A DNA stretch of 32,666 nt from Hyphomicrobiales bacterium (GCA_900468805.1 UEIF01000076.1:1-32666), one strand, 5' to 3'. Numbered from the stretch's first letter, positions 7,930 to 16,696 are shown. Numbers and translations: made by a program. Notes: generated from the letters alone by a model not told the origin.

Positions 7930-7975
7930 GACAGAGCGACTATAACACAGGCCGACACGATGTGTCGGTAGCCAA
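7930..7975 (-). promoter_or_regulatory. Putative promoter and 17-bp operator of the YcaO/TfuA operon
   Basis: Bases 7952-7968 form the perfect palindrome CCGACAC-GAT-GTGTCGG. Read on the minus strand, CCGACA (4/6 to a -35 box) is followed 18 bases later by TATAGT (5/6 to a -10 box), so the palindrome would overlap the -35 element and spacer, a typical repressor site. The operon start codon is about 50 bases further on. No DNA-binding regulator for it is encoded adjacent. Confidence 0.5.
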
Positions 7976-7994
7976 AAGTTGAAAGGAGATCGGA

Positions 7995-8675
7995 TTGTAC
8001 GCGGCTCGAAATGCCGTGCGGCGGGGCAGACCCGCACGTCGAAATTACGCAACGATTTCAAAGAGAGTCGGAGGTCGCCGACCCGTCAGAATTACGGACG
8101 TGGCAATGGGCGGCCCGGAGCGCGGCGGCATGTTGCCGCTGCGGCCGGACATGGCCTCGCTGGCAGTCGGCTCAAACAACTTCCCAACCCGCGTCTACGA
8201 GAACAGTCCCGACCTCGTCGACTGGCTGGCTTCGGAGATGCGTAAGCACAGCGTAAAACCCGAAATCGAAGCGTTCGATCTCAGTCACATCTTCCAAGCT
8301 GCGAGCATGGTCAAGGACGGGCGCCTCAAAAGGCCGCTTCACGTCCAGTTCGTGATGGGAGTGAAGAACGCCATGCCGGTCGACCGCGAGGCGTTCGAGT
8401 TCATGGTAAAGACTACCAAGAGGCTCATGCCAGATGCGACCTGGTGCGCTGCTGGGATCGGCCGGCACCAAGTGACGCTGAACAATTGGTGCGCCGAATT
8501 GGGTGGACACTGCCGCACAGGCCTTGAGGATAACATCCGCATCGGCAGGGATGCGTTGGCGCCCTCGAACGCGGCGCTGGTCAGGCAATGCGTCGAAACA
8601 ATCGAAAAGTACGGTCGCCGCGCGGCGACCGCTGCGGAGGCGCGGGCGTTGCTTGGCCTGCCGCCGCCCGGCTGA
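7995..8675 (+). pseudogene. BKACE (DUF849, beta-keto acid cleavage enzyme), 5'-truncated
   Basis: From about base 8104 the translation follows the C-terminal two thirds of BKACE enzymes: GGMLPLRPDMASLAVGSNNFP, then EIEAFDLSHIFQ, HVQFVMGVKNAMP, CAAGIGRHQ, GGHCRTGLEDNIRIG and a final ARALLGL. The N-terminal strand-helix section with the metal-binding His pair (HLHARDP-type motif in the family) is missing, replaced by about 35 Arg-rich residues of no recognisable origin. Family members have roughly 270-310 residues; this frame has 226. A TTG at 7995 has GGAG upstream, so a truncated protein could be made, but it should not be catalytic. It lies divergent to the YcaO operon. Confidence 0.75.
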
Positions 8676-9232
8676 AAGCAGGAAAAATCGGGGAAACAGA
8701 TCTGCGGCACTGAGCATCGATCCCGGAAATCTTCGGTGCCATGCTAGCGGATCACCAACACGCGCAATGGCCAGTCGGTCGCGAAGGTTGAAAAAATGTT
8801 CGTTCGGTCAGACTGGCATAGAGTCTGTTTTGGACCGATTCAGCGCATGACGGTTGCGTGACCGCTTTCATTTTCTACGCTCCCGAAGCGGGCAGTCCGC
8901 AGCCGGCCCCAATAAAGCCGGTCGGCGATGCGCCGCTAACGGCCCCAGATCGGACGGTATTGACAGGCGAGAAATAGTGGCGGTGGCCGACCCTTCGGCG
9001 AAAGCGCGAAATCGGACGCTAATCTTGTTCAGGACCGCTTCCGCCAGGAGGATGCGGCGGAAAGGCTCGTCGGCACCAACTCCTCAAGTCTTGGGACCCT
9101 GGGGGCTTGCCACTACAATGAAGCCTTTTACTATGGTAAACCTAGAATGCTGCCAACTTGTGAAACCGCTGATGTTGGACGATCATCTGACTCGTTCGGT
9201 TGACAATACGGCAGTCCGGGGAGGAGGCCGCC
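8676..9232. other. 557-bp intergenic region
   Basis: No gene recognised; open frames here lack family motifs. It contains a dyad at 8810-8828 (CAGACT, 7-base spacer, AGTCTG) and, near its end, a candidate promoter for the next cyclase gene. Confidence 0.5.
9091..9119 (+). promoter_or_regulatory. Candidate sigma-70-like promoter
   Basis: TTGGGA (9091-9096), 17-base spacer and TACAAT (9114-9119) lie about 110 bases upstream of the DUF5939-type cyclase start. Pattern match only. Confidence 0.35.
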
Positions 9233-10669
9233 ATGGCATTGATCGACGAGAAGAACCTCGAAGAGAAGCTAACGGCGCTAGAATCTGCCCGGAGCTGGAG
9301 TGCGCGGATCGTATCCAAGCTCGAGGGCAACATCCGTTCGGCAAGCGACGCCGAGCTCTTCCGCATCAATCCGATCAAATTTGCCACCGACAAGAGCCTC
9401 AACGAGGAGGAAACGATTGCTCTCTTCCTGCACGCCACCGCGCTAGGTCTCTTCGACATGACCTGGATTCTGATCTGTCCGGTCTGCTCCTGTGTCATCG
9501 ATAGCTTCCGGGCTCTCAAGAATCTCGGCAGTCGCTGCCGGTGCACCCACTGCCATCTGGATTTCGTGGCGGCTCTCGACGACATGATCGCGATAACGTT
9601 CACCGTGAACCCCGCCATTCGCCGCATCGCCTATCACGATCCGCAGACGCTGACGGTGGAAGATTATCTTTTCCGCTATAGCTCGACGAATGAGGGCTTG
9701 ATCCCTGACGGAACGCCTTTTGTCCACCTGAGGGAGATGCTGAGCCGCGGATTAGCCTATATCGAGCCGGGCGAGACGACCGTTTTTGAGATAATCGCAG
9801 AAGCTGGCGTATTACATGGCAGCAGCTCCGACAGCGACGCAGGTATCACATTCATTGTCGATCCCACACTCCCGACTGGCGAACAGCGCGTTGCAATCCG
9901 TCTTGACCTCGAGTCCAGCACGCCGGATGCAGGCACAATCGCGGCCGGCAAGGTGATTTTCGAGATGTCCAATGTCGCGGACAAACGCATCGAGTTCGGA
10001 ATCCTTCAATTGCCGCCCGGCGTCGATAGGCCGCCGCCGCTCCACTTCGCGCCGTTCCTCTCAGGAAAGAGGCTGCTCACGACCCAGACGTTCCGCGACC
10101 TTTTCCGCTCCGAGGTGATCCGCAGCCACGAAGGGCTCAGCGTCAAGGACATCGCTCTCCTATTCACCGACCTGAAGGGCTCGACTGCGCTCTATGACCG
10201 GATCGGAGACCTGAATGCCTTTGCACTTGTGCAACAGCATTTTGACCGGCTGCAGGACGTAACAGTTCGCCACAACGGCGCGATCATCAAGACAATCGGC
10301 GATGCGGTGATGGCGGCGTTCCTGCGGCCTGCCGATGCCGTGCGGGCGGCGCTCGATATGCGCAGCGAAATCGCCTCGTTCAACAAGCGGCAGCCAGATA
10401 ACGCTCTGATCCTCAAAATCGGCGTCCACAAAGGCGCGGCAATTGCTGTTACGCTGAACGAGCGCCTCGACTATTTCGGCCAGACTGTGAACATCGCTGC
10501 GCGCGTCCAAGACCTTGCCGACGCTGACGAGATTTTCGTCAGTCAGGATGTTTACGAAGCGATTGGGGTTCGCGACGGACTGGCGGCTTTTGCGGTCGAG
10601 CCGAGAACTGCGCATCTTCGAGGTGTGCAACATGATTTGCCGGTTTTTCGGGTGGGGGCAGCCGCCTAG
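9233..10669 (+). CDS. Adenylate/guanylate cyclase with N-terminal zinc-ribbon (DUF5939-like) region
   Basis: The protein has 478 residues. The N-terminal 290 residues contain a possible zinc ribbon (CPVC at 82-85 and CTHC at 104-107) in a region like DUF5939, a domain found ahead of cyclases. The C-terminal class III cyclase domain (about 305-475) looks intact: metal Asp in FTDLKGST (313), Lys353 and Asp357 in IIKTIGDAV, Asp413 in DYFGQ, Asn420 and Arg424 in VNIAAR. It should make cAMP or cGMP. No membrane segment is seen, so it is cytosolic, with the N-terminal region as the likely sensor. ATG at 9233 has GGAGGAGG just upstream and is preferred over a TTG at 9200. Confidence 0.88.
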   Translation: MALIDEKNLEEKLTALESARSWSARIVSKLEGNIRSASDAELFRINPIKFATDKSLNEEETIALFLHATALGLFDMTWILICPVCSCVIDSFRALKNLGSRCRCTHCHLDFVAALDDMIAITFTVNPAIRRIAYHDPQTLTVEDYLFRYSSTNEGLIPDGTPFVHLREMLSRGLAYIEPGETTVFEIIAEAGVLHGSSSDSDAGITFIVDPTLPTGEQRVAIRLDLESSTPDAGTIAAGKVIFEMSNVADKRIEFGILQLPPGVDRPPPLHFAPFLSGKRLLTTQTFRDLFRSEVIRSHEGLSVKDIALLFTDLKGSTALYDRIGDLNAFALVQQHFDRLQDVTVRHNGAIIKTIGDAVMAAFLRPADAVRAALDMRSEIASFNKRQPDNALILKIGVHKGAAIAVTLNERLDYFGQTVNIAARVQDLADADEIFVSQDVYEAIGVRDGLAAFAVEPRTAHLRGVQHDLPVFRVGAAA

Positions 10670-10836
10670 GGCGAGATGACTGCTTGGCTCACAAAGTAAG
10701 TTTGCACGACCGCAATCAACGCCGTTGCGACGACTTGAGGCGAGCAACTGCCATTGGTGATGCGGTGCCCGGTGATGTTCTGGCTTGGTGGGGTCGCAGT
10801 TGCGCCAAAAGCCGCCATTCCGCCCCAGGCGGGTGA

Positions 10837-11946
10837 TTAGATCACGAATTCCTCTTCGTACGTCTTCGGCTCGGGAACGACGGTAACCTCCACCGGAATG
10901 ATCCAATTGGCCACATAGCTCTCGCAGTCGGAACGCTGGTGGTCGGGCTGCACGCACCCCGCCCCATCGATCGCGCGACATCGCAGTGTATATGGCCCCA
11001 CTTCTTCAGGGGTCCAGATGTACTCCCACAAGCGCCATGCAAAGGGACGTTCTGTTTCGAGGAGCCTTGCCTCGCGCCAGCCCCTGCCATCTCCGGTGCA
11101 GACCTGCACCTGCCGGATAGGAGCCTCTCCGCTCCAGGCGGCTCCGAAAATCCGGTACGGTTGGCCGGCGATGAGACGCGCCCCCTGTACGGGACGCGCG
11201 ATCTGCGCTTTGACCTCCATCTGCGCAAGGGGGACCAGCGTGGGTTCCCCGAGGCTGCGCTCCCAACGGAAATAGTCGCGCGCCTGCCAGTAGCCAAGGA
11301 ACGGTTTTTCCACAAGCGTGATATGCGTGATCCACTTGACCCAGGCCATGCCGAACCAGCCGCCCACGACCGCGCGTAGCGGGTAGCCGTGATCGCGCGT
11401 CAACGGCTTGTCGTTCATCGAATAGGCAAGGATCGTGCTGTCGGCGATGGCCTTCTCAAGCGGCAAACTGCGCGCAAACGCGATGGGGCCGGGAGAAGCC
11501 GTTTTCTTGTTCGAGTCGACGACGCCGCTGTCGGCGCCTGTGAGCAGAACCTCACATGCGGTTCGCTTGACGCCCGCCATTTCCAAAATGTCGCGGAGAA
11601 GAACACCTGTCCACGCGGCATTGCCGACGGCTCCGTTCTGCCACTGCAACCCTTCCCTCGGCGGCTCATAGTAGACGCGCCCGTTGCCTGCGCACTCGAC
11701 GACCGCGGTCAAAGTCGTGCTCCGCATCGCCTTGATGCTGTCGAGGTCAAGTTCGATAGGCCGCTCCACCGCCCCGCCAACGCGCAATCTCCAGTCTCGC
11801 GCATCGAGGTCCGGCGACGGGAAATGGTTTCGCACGAAGAACAGTTCGGTTGGGATCAGCCAATCGGAGAGCGACGCAAACGGAAACTCGATATTCTCAG
11901 GGGATTTCTGTCGAACTATCAGACCGGGTTGCTGTGGTGTCGGCAT
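10837..11946 (-). CDS. Molybdopterin-dependent oxidoreductase, sulfite oxidase family
   Basis: The protein has 369 residues. The Moco domain has RNHF (39-42), the Mo-ligand Cys85 in VVECAGNGR, and DHGYPLRAVVGGWFGMAWVKW, the family's cofactor-binding stretch. The C-terminal 110 residues form a Mo-co dimerisation domain (from about PVQGARL to the end). Enzymes of this group oxidise sulfite or related substrates. No heme domain, Tat signal or cytochrome partner gene is present, so electron acceptor and substrate are unknown and it is probably cytoplasmic. An ATG at 11946 (GAGG close upstream) is used; a TTG ten codons earlier is possible. A small open frame upstream overlaps its start. Confidence 0.88.
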   Translation of the reverse strand: MPTPQQPGLIVRQKSPENIEFPFASLSDWLIPTELFFVRNHFPSPDLDARDWRLRVGGAVERPIELDLDSIKAMRSTTLTAVVECAGNGRVYYEPPREGLQWQNGAVGNAAWTGVLLRDILEMAGVKRTACEVLLTGADSGVVDSNKKTASPGPIAFARSLPLEKAIADSTILAYSMNDKPLTRDHGYPLRAVVGGWFGMAWVKWITHITLVEKPFLGYWQARDYFRWERSLGEPTLVPLAQMEVKAQIARPVQGARLIAGQPYRIFGAAWSGEAPIRQVQVCTGDGRGWREARLLETERPFAWRLWEYIWTPEEVGPYTLRCRAIDGAGCVQPDHQRSDCESYVANWIIPVEVTVVPEPKTYEEEFVI

Positions 11947-12151
11947 CTTCCTCGTCTTCCCCTTTGAAGAGCACAACGTCGGCTCTCGGTCGCGCGAATT
12001 CCGGTACGATCACACCGCCCCTCGCGGCGCGTCTGTCCCATTCAGCCTTCGGGCCGCATTCTAGCACATACCGCACGTTCCTCGGATCGACCTCGAACGG
12101 CAGCAAAGGGGCCGACGGCGGTCTTGACCGCTTTGCGCCAGAAGTGGCCAT
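11897..12151 (-). CDS. Small hypothetical protein overlapping the oxidoreductase start
   Basis: 84 residues with no domain I recognise. The middle (VDPRNVRYVLECGPKAEWDRR) reads like a real protein and the C-terminus is acidic and Ser/Thr-rich. It lies between the GNAT gene and the oxidoreductase on the same strand, overlapping the latter by 50 bases. Only a weak GGAA precedes the ATG. It fills an otherwise empty gap in the operon, but remains uncertain. Confidence 0.35.
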   Translation of the reverse strand: MATSGAKRSRPPSAPLLPFEVDPRNVRYVLECGPKAEWDRRAARGGVIVPEFARPRADVVLFKGEDEEDADTTATRSDSSTEIP

Positions 12152-12172
12152 GTTCCGACTGTTGGCAAAGCG

Positions 12173-12628
12173 TTAGGTCCCCAGTCTCCGGTTTTCCGTA
12201 GAAAGCACCTTTCTTAGGAAAAACCGTCGGGGCGTTCGGTCGTCCCCTTCGAGTTCCCCAAACTGCTCATAACCAAGCTTCAGGTAGAACGGTTTTGCTT
12301 GGAAGTCGTAGGTGTCCAGGAAGATGCCCAGGTAGCCCCGTTCGCGGGCAATGCGCTCCGCTTCTCCCATTAATTGACGGCCAAGACCCTTTCCTCGGAG
12401 TGCCTCAGGCACAACTAAATACTTGACGAATAGCCAATTGAGTTCATCGAACGCATACAGGCCGCCGACGATCTCCGCAGTCTCCGGTTGCCTCAAAACT
12501 ATACCAAGATGAGGCCATTCCACTATGGTCGCGGTGTGGTGGCTATTGAAGTCCACCAGCGGTTTAAGGAGGTGGTCAAGCTCATCTGCAGTTGGCTCGG
12601 CCGAGAGGGTCTCTAGGATTGCAATCAT
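12173..12628 (-). CDS. GNAT-family N-acetyltransferase
   Basis: The protein has 151 residues. The acetyl-CoA binding loop is clear: LVVPEALRGKGLGRQLMGEAE (R-x-x-G-x-G), followed by the family's helix and the final KPFYLKLGYEQFG beta-bulge region. GNAT enzymes move an acetyl group from acetyl-CoA to an amine; the substrate cannot be read from sequence. The gene is on the same strand as the oxidoreductase, ending about 20 bases before the small hypothetical frame, so co-transcription is possible. Confidence 0.85.
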   Translation of the reverse strand: MIAILETLSAEPTADELDHLLKPLVDFNSHHTATIVEWPHLGIVLRQPETAEIVGGLYAFDELNWLFVKYLVVPEALRGKGLGRQLMGEAERIARERGYLGIFLDTYDFQAKPFYLKLGYEQFGELEGDDRTPRRFFLRKVLSTENRRLGT

Positions 12629-12757
12629 CGCGCGAGAATGCGTGAAGGGACGGCGGTTGTCTAGTCGATCGTTGCGGCTGTTCGTCCGCTTCGGGGCCGA
12701 AAACAGACTGACAGCTTCTGGGATTCAGGCTGCTAGAAGGGGACTTTGGTTCCCCTG

Positions 12758-14464
12758 TCACATCTCCGGCAGGCCGGCCTTTCGGAAGCCGTCGACAAAG
12801 TGGTCTCGTACAGATGCATCGCGCAGCGGCTGGGAGCTGAGCCAATGGCCGATGGTGAAATGAGGGTGGGCGATCAGGAACAAGTCTGCTTCTCGCCGCG
12901 CCTCTTCACGGTGGCCCAATTGCGCAAGCGTGGCAGCCAGGAATTTGCGTGAGTTGGTACGATACGTGTCTTTCCTGCGAAGCGTAGCGGTTGCCGCCTC
13001 ATAGTCACGCGCGGCGTATTGCGCCTGCCCAAGATGACAAAGATACCAGCAGGCTGGGTAGGGATTGAGCCGCAGAGCTTTTTCGATCTGCGCCAGTCCG
13101 TCGGCAACCCTGCCGTCCAGCACGGACAGGTCCGACATGGCGGCCCAGGTGTCGGCGTGGTTGGGGTCCAGCTCCAGGGCCCTGGCGAAGGCGGCCTCCG
13201 ATTCCTCCCATCGCCGCTCATAAGCCAGAATGGTCCCCAGAACGTAACGGCAGCCGGCATCGTTGGGATCCAGGTCGACCGCCTTCTGCGCTGATGTCAC
13301 CGCCATCTGGCGGTTGGGATCTTCGGGCTCGCCGAAATGAGTCCAGGCAAGCCAACGGTTATAGGCGAGCAGACCGAGCGCCTCGGCATAGGATGGCTCG
13401 AGCTTGACCGCGCGTTGGAGCAGCATATAGGCCTCACGCTCGGTTTGCGGCGACTCTTCCGTCAGGAGGCGGGCGCGCACACACAGGTCGTAGGCCTCAA
13501 AGTTCTTCGGCCGATTGCGCGGCGTCGGGATGGTCAGCCGGCCGACGAGGGCTTCAACAATCTTGGCGTTAACTTCATCCTGTAACTCGAAAACATCTTC
13601 CACCGTCCTGTCAAACCTCTCGGCCCACAAGTGCTGGCCGGCAAGCGTGTCGACCAATTGGGCATTGATGCGGACACGGCCCATTGCGCGTCTGGCGCTC
13701 CCCTCCAGGACGTAGCGGACGCCGAGTTCCTGGGCGACCAGCTTTACGTTGACCGCCTTGCCCTTGTAGCCGTTGACGGAATTGCGCGCGATGACGAACA
13801 GGCCAGCCGTACGGGAAAGGTCGGTGATCAGGTCTTCGGTCAAGCCGTCGACGAAAGGCGCGTCCGCCTCATCCCCACTCATATTCGTGAACGGCAATAC
13901 AGCGATCGAGGGATTTTCCGGCAGCGGCAATATGCTCTGCAGCGCATCCGGCCAATGCCACACGTGGACCGGGCGGGTCAGGTTCTTCAGGTAGCGTTCG
14001 CCTGCATCGAAGAACCGGTCGCCGATCTTGCCGAGGATCTCGCCGTGAACGCTGGCTGAAATGCAGATACCTCCCGGCGCGGCCTGCGTCTCGAGGCGCG
14101 CCGCGACATTGACCCCGTCGCCGAGGACGTCTGAACCGTCGTCAATGACATCTCCCAGATTGACGCCTACACGCAAAAGCAGGCGCCGGTCTCCGGAAGC
14201 CTTAACAGCAGTGGTGGCCCGTTGCATTTCCAACGCTGCTGCGACCGCGTCCACGGCGCTGCCGAATTCGATCAGGAAGCCGTCGCCCACGACCTTGAAG
14301 ATGCGACCGTTGTGGCGCATCACAGCCGGCTCGATAATGCCGGAACGGAGTTCCCTGAGGTTCGCCAGCGTTGCGACTTCATCAGCCTCCATCAGGCGTG
14401 AATATCCCACCACATCGGCAACGACGATGGCAGCAAGGCGACGCTGAAGAGATTGATCCGTCAT
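12758..14464 (-). CDS. Adenylate/guanylate cyclase with TolB-like and TPR domains
   Basis: The protein has 568 residues. The N-terminal class III cyclase domain is intact: Asp17 in VADVVGYS, Lys57 and Asp61 in FKVVGDGFLIEF, Asp112, and Asn119/Arg123 in GVNVAARL. A linker leads to the segment SIAVLPFTNMSGD...FVDGLTEDLITDLSR, typical of the TolB-like domain in rhizobial cyclases, and to GVRYVLEGSARR. TPR repeats cover about 340-540. It is cytosolic. It shares its domain order with the cyclase at 25091-26983, so the two are paralogues. The start ATG lacks a strong Shine-Dalgarno but agrees with the usual family N-terminus. Confidence 0.9.
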   Translation of the reverse strand: MTDQSLQRRLAAIVVADVVGYSRLMEADEVATLANLRELRSGIIEPAVMRHNGRIFKVVGDGFLIEFGSAVDAVAAALEMQRATTAVKASGDRRLLLRVGVNLGDVIDDGSDVLGDGVNVAARLETQAAPGGICISASVHGEILGKIGDRFFDAGERYLKNLTRPVHVWHWPDALQSILPLPENPSIAVLPFTNMSGDEADAPFVDGLTEDLITDLSRTAGLFVIARNSVNGYKGKAVNVKLVAQELGVRYVLEGSARRAMGRVRINAQLVDTLAGQHLWAERFDRTVEDVFELQDEVNAKIVEALVGRLTIPTPRNRPKNFEAYDLCVRARLLTEESPQTEREAYMLLQRAVKLEPSYAEALGLLAYNRWLAWTHFGEPEDPNRQMAVTSAQKAVDLDPNDAGCRYVLGTILAYERRWEESEAAFARALELDPNHADTWAAMSDLSVLDGRVADGLAQIEKALRLNPYPACWYLCHLGQAQYAARDYEAATATLRRKDTYRTNSRKFLAATLAQLGHREEARREADLFLIAHPHFTIGHWLSSQPLRDASVRDHFVDGFRKAGLPEM

Positions 14465-14784
14465 GTGAGGACAAGCCTAACGACCGAATTAGCAAGTTAT
14501 TGTTCAACCGCCGGTGAGTCAACAAGTGGCAAGAGGTAATGTCCAGGCGATCTCCACCCCCATCCAGCCGTCATCGTTCCTTGTGACCGACGGCGTCGAG
14601 GTGGACGACAGGGAAATGAGTATCCAATGCGGACTATCCGCTCGCGGCCCCTCCCGCACTCAAGGACTTGGGTGCGCTGGACCCCTGTGACATCCCTCGT
14701 GCCAGCCTTTCCTCCTGAAAGCATGCCCATCAGCTGGCTCCCCTGTTTCCGTGCCCAGTCTGCGCTGGTATCGGTCAGCCGGAG
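14465..14784. other. Intergenic stretch without a recognisable gene
   Basis: No supported coding frame. A 77-codon minus-strand frame (14497-14730) shows no motif. The stretch separates the cyclase start from the decayed DUF4267 copy. Confidence 0.4.
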
Positions 14785-15035
14785 AGAGTGCGGACCATCT
14801 CAGCGCGCGCCTGTCATCATGGCGATAGCGGCGAGCGCCATGACGGCTGCCGTCAGGCTGTGCATACCGAAGGCGCTTTTTGCGGAGCCTTTGCCTGCGA
14901 GAATGACCAGCATGTCGCCGACGGGGATGATCGCCACGACCAGCAGGACGAGGCCGGTCTCGCGCTGCGTGCACCAACGCATGAAGGCAAGCACGAGCAA
15001 TCCCGCCGCGATGTCGCGGACGCCCTTGAGGCGGA
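14785..15035 (-). pseudogene. Decayed duplicate of the DUF4267 gene (3' part)
   Basis: The minus-strand translation LKGVRDIAAGLLVLAFM...LVLLVVAIIPVGDMLVILAGKGSAKSAFGMH...MMTGAR nearly matches the C-terminal two thirds of the DUF4267 protein at 17019-17402. The similarity is visible in the DNA (roughly 85-90 % by eye) from about 14785 to 15035, matching about 16997-17247. The copy includes the stop/start junction and the first codons (ATGGTCCGCACTCTCTCC) of the following DoxX-like gene, then diverges. The N-terminal part is replaced by unrelated sequence. The possible start at 15090 has no family homology, so I call it a pseudogene. Confidence 0.75.
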
Positions 15036-15168
15036 GCATACCCTCTTGCGGCGCGAGGCGGCATTCCGCCGCACCCATCAGCCCCCTCAATTTACAATGA
15101 AATCCATGTCACAATCCTATTGGAATTGATGGCTAGACGGGCGAAAAATCGGCAGCGAGGATCAGCAG

Positions 15169-16086
15169 ATGGCAGAAGAGAAGCCCCTGGATTTAACGGG
15201 AGAAATCGTCGACTTCGATGCCGGGCACGGGGAGGCCGCCACCGTCGAGATGGACGACTATTCCAAGAGCCTGGCGCAGGCGAAGGCAAAGTCCGTCAAG
15301 CTGGTGGACGCGATCACAGGCCACACGCTGAAGAAGAAGGACGCCTTCCATTTTGACGATCTGCGTCCCGCGCTCGCCGATTTCGTGCGGCAGAAACACC
15401 CCGGCATCCGCTCGGACGATTATATCAGCCGCAAGATGGTCGATGACTATCGCGGCCAGTACATTGCCGAATTGCTGCGCGACGAACGCGGCGAGCTCTC
15501 CAACCTCGAGGACGAGGTCGTCGAGAGCCTGAAGACGCATGACACGCTCGCCGAAAACATCGAAGAGGATTACGAGGAACACCGTTCGCTCGGCGATCGT
15601 GTCGCCGATGTCGTCGCGACCTTCGGCGGAAGCTGGACCTTCATCATCTCCTTCTGCTTCTTCCTCGCCGTCTGGATGGGCATCAACCTGTTGCTTGGCG
15701 AGAAGGCTGCCTTCGACGTCTATCCCTTCATCCTGCTGAACCTCATCCTTTCGACCATTGCCGCCCTGCAGGCGCCGATCATCATGATGAGCCAGCGCCG
15801 CCAGGAAGCAAAGGACCGGCTGCGGGCGCTTAACGACTATAAGGTCAATCTCAAGGCCGAACTGGAAATCCGCCACCTGCATGAAAAGGTCGATCACCTG
15901 TTGAACCGGCAGTGGGAACGGCTGACGGAGATCCAGCAGATCCAGATCGAAATGATGCTGGAACAGGCCAAGGCCGCCAACCGGGCGCTGAAGTTGAGCA
16001 AGGCGCAGAAATCCAAGACCAATGCGCTCAAGAGCCTCTTCAGCACCAAGCCCGGGGCAGACGAGACCGACGAAAAGGGGGAATAG
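15169..16086 (+). CDS. DUF1003-family membrane protein
   Basis: The protein has 305 residues. The core is a DUF1003 domain with two membrane segments (about 156-177 and 184-207) in the family context: FGGSWTFIISF, then LNLILSTIAALQAPIIMMSQRRQEAKDR. The soluble N-terminal 140 residues include a charged, acidic region. The C-terminal 100 residues are helical and charged and probably form a coiled coil (LEIRHLHEKVDHLL). Function of the family is unknown. GAGG lies 8 bases before the ATG. It stands alone on the plus strand between the DUF4267 remnant and the small secreted protein. Confidence 0.9.
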   Translation: MAEEKPLDLTGEIVDFDAGHGEAATVEMDDYSKSLAQAKAKSVKLVDAITGHTLKKKDAFHFDDLRPALADFVRQKHPGIRSDDYISRKMVDDYRGQYIAELLRDERGELSNLEDEVVESLKTHDTLAENIEEDYEEHRSLGDRVADVVATFGGSWTFIISFCFFLAVWMGINLLLGEKAAFDVYPFILLNLILSTIAALQAPIIMMSQRRQEAKDRLRALNDYKVNLKAELEIRHLHEKVDHLLNRQWERLTEIQQIQIEMMLEQAKAANRALKLSKAQKSKTNALKSLFSTKPGADETDEKGE

Positions 16087-16107
16087 CCGATCCAACCGGT
16101 TCGGCGA

Positions 16108-16485
16108 TCACCATGAATTGAGGCCGAGATCGCGCTTGCCGTTCATGACGCGCACGGAGTTCGGGCCGGTCTTGTTCCAGGTCTCGCAGATCTGCTTTCC
16201 GGCGTCTCGGCCGGCCTTCCAGGTTCGGCAAAACTTGTTGCCGGCAATGTGCCATTCGCCTTCGATCGGGATCACGTCACCGTTTTCGAGCTTGACCTGA
16301 CCTTTGGCGGTTCCGTCCTTCGATATCGACAGGCTGCCGCTATACCCTTCCTTCGGTCCGCCCAAGGTGAGTTCCTTGCCATTTGACAACAGGGCCGTCA
16401 GTTCCTTGCCCGTCATCGCGGTCGCGGCGATTGCGGGGAATGCGCCGAAAACAAGGATCACTGCGAAAGCTGCGATGCGTTTCAT
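16108..16485 (-). CDS. Small exported protein, DUF995-like
   Basis: 125 residues. A signal peptide is clear: MKRIAAFAVILVFGAFPAIAA. The mature part ends with GEWHIAGNKFCRTWKAGRDAGKQICETWNK, a two-Cys/two-Trp pattern seen in DUF995-like periplasmic proteins of rhizobia; the two Cys probably form a disulfide. ATG at 16485 has GGAGG 7 bases upstream; the longer frame to 16584 would bury the signal peptide. Function unknown. It converges on the DUF1003 gene. Confidence 0.75.
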   Translation of the reverse strand: MKRIAAFAVILVFGAFPAIAATAMTGKELTALLSNGKELTLGGPKEGYSGSLSISKDGTAKGQVKLENGDVIPIEGEWHIAGNKFCRTWKAGRDAGKQICETWNKTGPNSVRVMNGKRDLGLNSW

Positions 16486-16696
16486 GTTCTTTCCTCCACC
16501 TTGATGTCGATGATCTTCGATTGCGTCTTTCCAACCTGCCGGGGAAATGATGCACTCCAGGTCTCGATAACAACAATTAGCCATTGCTGATTATGGTATG
16601 AAAGAACATTGATGCCCGGAAAATGTTCTAACAGATGTTGCGCTATCCTGAATTGTGCAACCTTGTGAATCCCGTCAGGGTATATGCTCACGGTGC

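Noticed and set aside
849..7969. Calling the operon a trifolitoxin cluster
   Set aside because: Only TfuA and YcaO are shared; the short precursor, dehydrogenase and transport genes of that system are not here.
15193..16095. Minus-strand frame of 300 codons
   Set aside because: Mirror of the DUF1003 gene, which has family motifs and a ribosome binding site.
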